36,464 bases of DNA from Prochlorococcus sp. AG-363-A16 (GTDB lineage Bacteria; Cyanobacteriota; Cyanobacteriia; PCC-6307; Cyanobiaceae). Below are positions 34,710 to 36,464 of this stretch, in pieces (within the stretch, counting starts at the first letter, position 1; each line of letters opens with the position of its first letter). Both the position numbers and the translations under genes were made by a program. Below the pieces are notes generated by a model. That model was not told the origin of the DNA. It was given only the letters and a program-made list of their open reading frames with translations, and did no database searches. The stretch is from contig QCFB01000018.1 of NCBI GenBank assembly GCA_003280345.1, forward strand, positions 1 to 36,464, in the 5' to 3' direction.

Positions 34710-35777
34710 TTGATAAATGTTCTTGGACTATCTCTATATGGCGCTAAAGCTGCAAGTCATCGAGTAAGGCTTTCACAATTTCAATCTGGTTTGTCCGAAG
34801 TAGGAATAAAACTTGAAATTAAGTCTTTGTTAAATAATTATTATCTCAAGCAAAAATATAGTGGTTCTAAACCTTCCCTTTTTAGAATTTTACAGGCTTT
34901 TTTGGCAAGAGTTTCTACTTTAAGAAACGCTAAGGATTTTGATCTAGCAATAATCTATGGAGAACTCTTTCCACTTATGCCTGCATGCATTGAGAAGAGA
35001 TTACTTCTTTTGCCATATTTGTTCGACTTCGATGATGCTTTCTACCTTAAATATATTTCAGGCAAGCTTGGCATTTTTAAGCCTTTATTAGGACGAAAGT
35101 TCGAAAGTGTGATGTCTAATGCTGCTGCGATTACTGCAGGGAACCAACACTTGGCTTCTTATGCCAGACAGTTTAATAAAAATGTAATTGTTCTGCCTTC
35201 TGTTGTTGATACAAATAATTATCGTCCTGCATTAAAAGTGCAATCAGAATGTTTTACAGTTGGTTGGATTGGGAGTCCTACCACTGCTCCATATTTAGAA
35301 GCATTAGTTGAACCTTTAATGCTTTTATCTAAAGAAAAACTTGTTCGATTTGTTGTTATGGGAGGCAAGGCTCCAAAAGTTCCTGGTGTTGAAGTTGTTG
35401 AGTTACCTTGGAGTCTTGATGAAGAAGTTTCATTAATACAAAGTTTTGATGTTGGAGTAATGCCATTGCCTGATTCACCTTGGGCAAGAGGAAAGTGTGC
35501 TTACAAGCTTCTCCAGTGCATGGCATGTGGTGTTCCAGTTGTTGCGTCTCCTGTAGGGGCGAATGTAGATGCAGTCCCTTCTACCTGTGGAATATTGGTT
35601 TCAACTCCAAATGAATGGCTTGAAGCCTTTAGAGTTTTGGCTAATGATCCTGATCAATGCAATCGAATGGGCAATGCTGCGCGAGTTTGGGTAGTTCAGA
35701 ATTATTCACTTGATGTTGCTTTACCCATTCTCAGTAAAGCAATAAATGAAATTCATGCTTTAAAAAGATCCTTGTGA
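34710..35777 (+). CDS. GT4-family glycosyltransferase
   Basis: The 355-residue protein shows GAKAASHRVRLSQF, FDFDDAFYLKY, GWIGSPTTAPYL, VVMGGKAPKVPGVEVV and KCAYKLLQCMACGVPVVASPVGAN, the donor site of GT4 enzymes. It starts at TTG 34710, the first usable codon after an in-frame stop at 34701-34703, which is the end of the preceding gene. Confidence 0.85.
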   Translation: MINVLGLSLYGAKAASHRVRLSQFQSGLSEVGIKLEIKSLLNNYYLKQKYSGSKPSLFRILQAFLARVSTLRNAKDFDLAIIYGELFPLMPACIEKRLLLLPYLFDFDDAFYLKYISGKLGIFKPLLGRKFESVMSNAAAITAGNQHLASYARQFNKNVIVLPSVVDTNNYRPALKVQSECFTVGWIGSPTTAPYLEALVEPLMLLSKEKLVRFVVMGGKAPKVPGVEVVELPWSLDEEVSLIQSFDVGVMPLPDSPWARGKCAYKLLQCMACGVPVVASPVGANVDAVPSTCGILVSTPNEWLEAFRVLANDPDQCNRMGNAARVWVVQNYSLDVALPILSKAINEIHALKRSL

Positions 35778-35832
35778 AATTTTCCACTTAAACTACTAAT
35801 CTAGAAAATCAACCTAATGAATCATATTTTAG

Positions 35833-35866
35833 ATAATAATTGCAAAATCAATTTTTCAATTATTAT
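35833..35866 (+). terminator. Possible weak terminator after the GT operon
   Basis: ATAATAATTG and CAATTATTAT form a perfect 10-bp AT-only stem around a 14-nt loop, followed by a T/C-rich run. Low GC makes strength doubtful. Confidence 0.3.
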
Positions 35867-35995
35867 TTTCTTCTCCTTCTTTTGCAATAAATCTATTGAT
35901 TTCTTTTTTTAAGAAATTTTAATGGCAATATAGAAAATCTATTCTTTTTCTGATCTTAATTTCTCAGTTATTGGTTGTCTGATGGAGTGAAAACG

Positions 35996-36464
35996 ATGTG
36001 TGGAATTGCTGGGTTTGTCAAGATTCAAGCAGGAGATTCTGAGCTTGAGAGATTGATTACCCCTATGGCTTCAGAACTTGAGCATCGAGGCCCAGATGAC
36101 TCAGGCATTTTTCTTGACCCTTCATTAGGACTTGCTTTATCTCACCAACGTCTTGCTGTAGTTGATCTTTCGGCGGCAGGTCATCAACCTATGACTTCCT
36201 TTTCAGGACGCTATGTAATAGCTTTCAATGGTGAAATATATAACCATCATTTATTAAGAGAAAAAATACAGAATTCTTTTGGAGTTCGTAAATGGGCTGG
36301 GCATTCAGATACTGAAACGATGTTGACCTGCATTGAATTTTTTGGACTTGAACATGCACTTCAACTTTGTGTAGGGATGTTTGCTTTTGCAATTTTCGAT
36401 AAAAAAGAAAAAATCTTACATTTGGGACGTGATCGTTTTGGAGAGAAACCTCTTTATTGGGGCT
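35996..36464 (+). CDS. Asparagine synthase (AsnB-type) amidotransferase, N-terminal part (runs off the right edge)
   Basis: The frame begins MCGIAGF, with C2 as the glutaminase nucleophile, and continues HRGPDDSG (30-37), LSHQRLAVVDLS, FNGEIYN, GHSDTET, GMFAFAIFD and LGRDRFGEKPL, the full order of an AsnB glutaminase domain. A GGAG lies about ten bases before the ATG. The synthetase domain is outside the window. Copies in O-antigen loci often amidate a sugar (usually a uronic acid) and not aspartate, so the role here is undecided. Confidence 0.93.
   Translation, partial: MCGIAGFVKIQAGDSELERLITPMASELEHRGPDDSGIFLDPSLGLALSHQRLAVVDLSAAGHQPMTSFSGRYVIAFNGEIYNHHLLREKIQNSFGVRKWAGHSDTETMLTCIEFFGLEHALQLCVGMFAFAIFDKKEKILHLGRDRFGEKPLYWG

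Overview
The window looks like chromosomal DNA of a marine picocyanobacterium, most likely a low-GC Prochlorococcus. It is AT-rich. The left edge carries a FutA/IdiA-type iron-binding protein divergent from a PKHD hydroxylase, a Som-type porin with an N-terminal SLH segment, and a separate glyQ. The species call is inference from gene content and style.

Layout. Positions 1-4136 are housekeeping or envelope genes: futA (partial), a piuC-like gene, a small secreted protein, a porin and glyQ. From about 4.4 kb to the right edge nearly everything concerns surface polysaccharide, so this is a glycan island. The 4.6-9.0 kb block has a 2OG-Fe(II) oxygenase-like protein, a ROK-like sugar kinase, a radical SAM enzyme and a GT2 glycosyltransferase. 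At 9.3-12.9 kb is a tight three-gene operon (CBS-nucleotide sugar dehydrogenase fusion, extended SDR, DegT aminotransferase). At 13.3-20.8 kb is a nonulosonic (sialic-acid-like) acid locus: NeuB-like synthase, TIM-barrel isomerase, NeuA-like CMP-transferase, an amidotransferase trio (PP-loop enzyme plus HisF and HisH paralogues), a probable GT42-like transferase, and a divergent NeuD-like acyltransferase. Together these suggest a CMP-activated nonulosonate, probably with an acetamidino group, that is made and transferred.

Positions 20.8-23.7 kb form a gene graveyard plus a small integrated element. A complete tRNA-Pro(UGG) sits at 23629-23702, and a 53-bp exact copy of its 3' part and flank sits about 2 kb away at 21669-21721. 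Between them lie a one-strand set of small genes, no integrase, and two copies of a 22-bp repeat resembling integrase arm sites.

Positions 23.9-36.5 kb return to glycan genes: a methyltransferase, a chimera of a P4-integrase-type arm-binding domain with a zinc-binding methyltransferase-like region, RmlC-like and SDR enzymes, another methyltransferase, a PhyH-type dioxygenase, one GT2 and three GT4 glycosyltransferases, and the start of an AsnB-type amidotransferase. The strongest leads are the acetamidino-nonulosonate locus with its altered HisF, the integrase-domain/methyltransferase chimera, and the integrase-less tRNA-Pro element.
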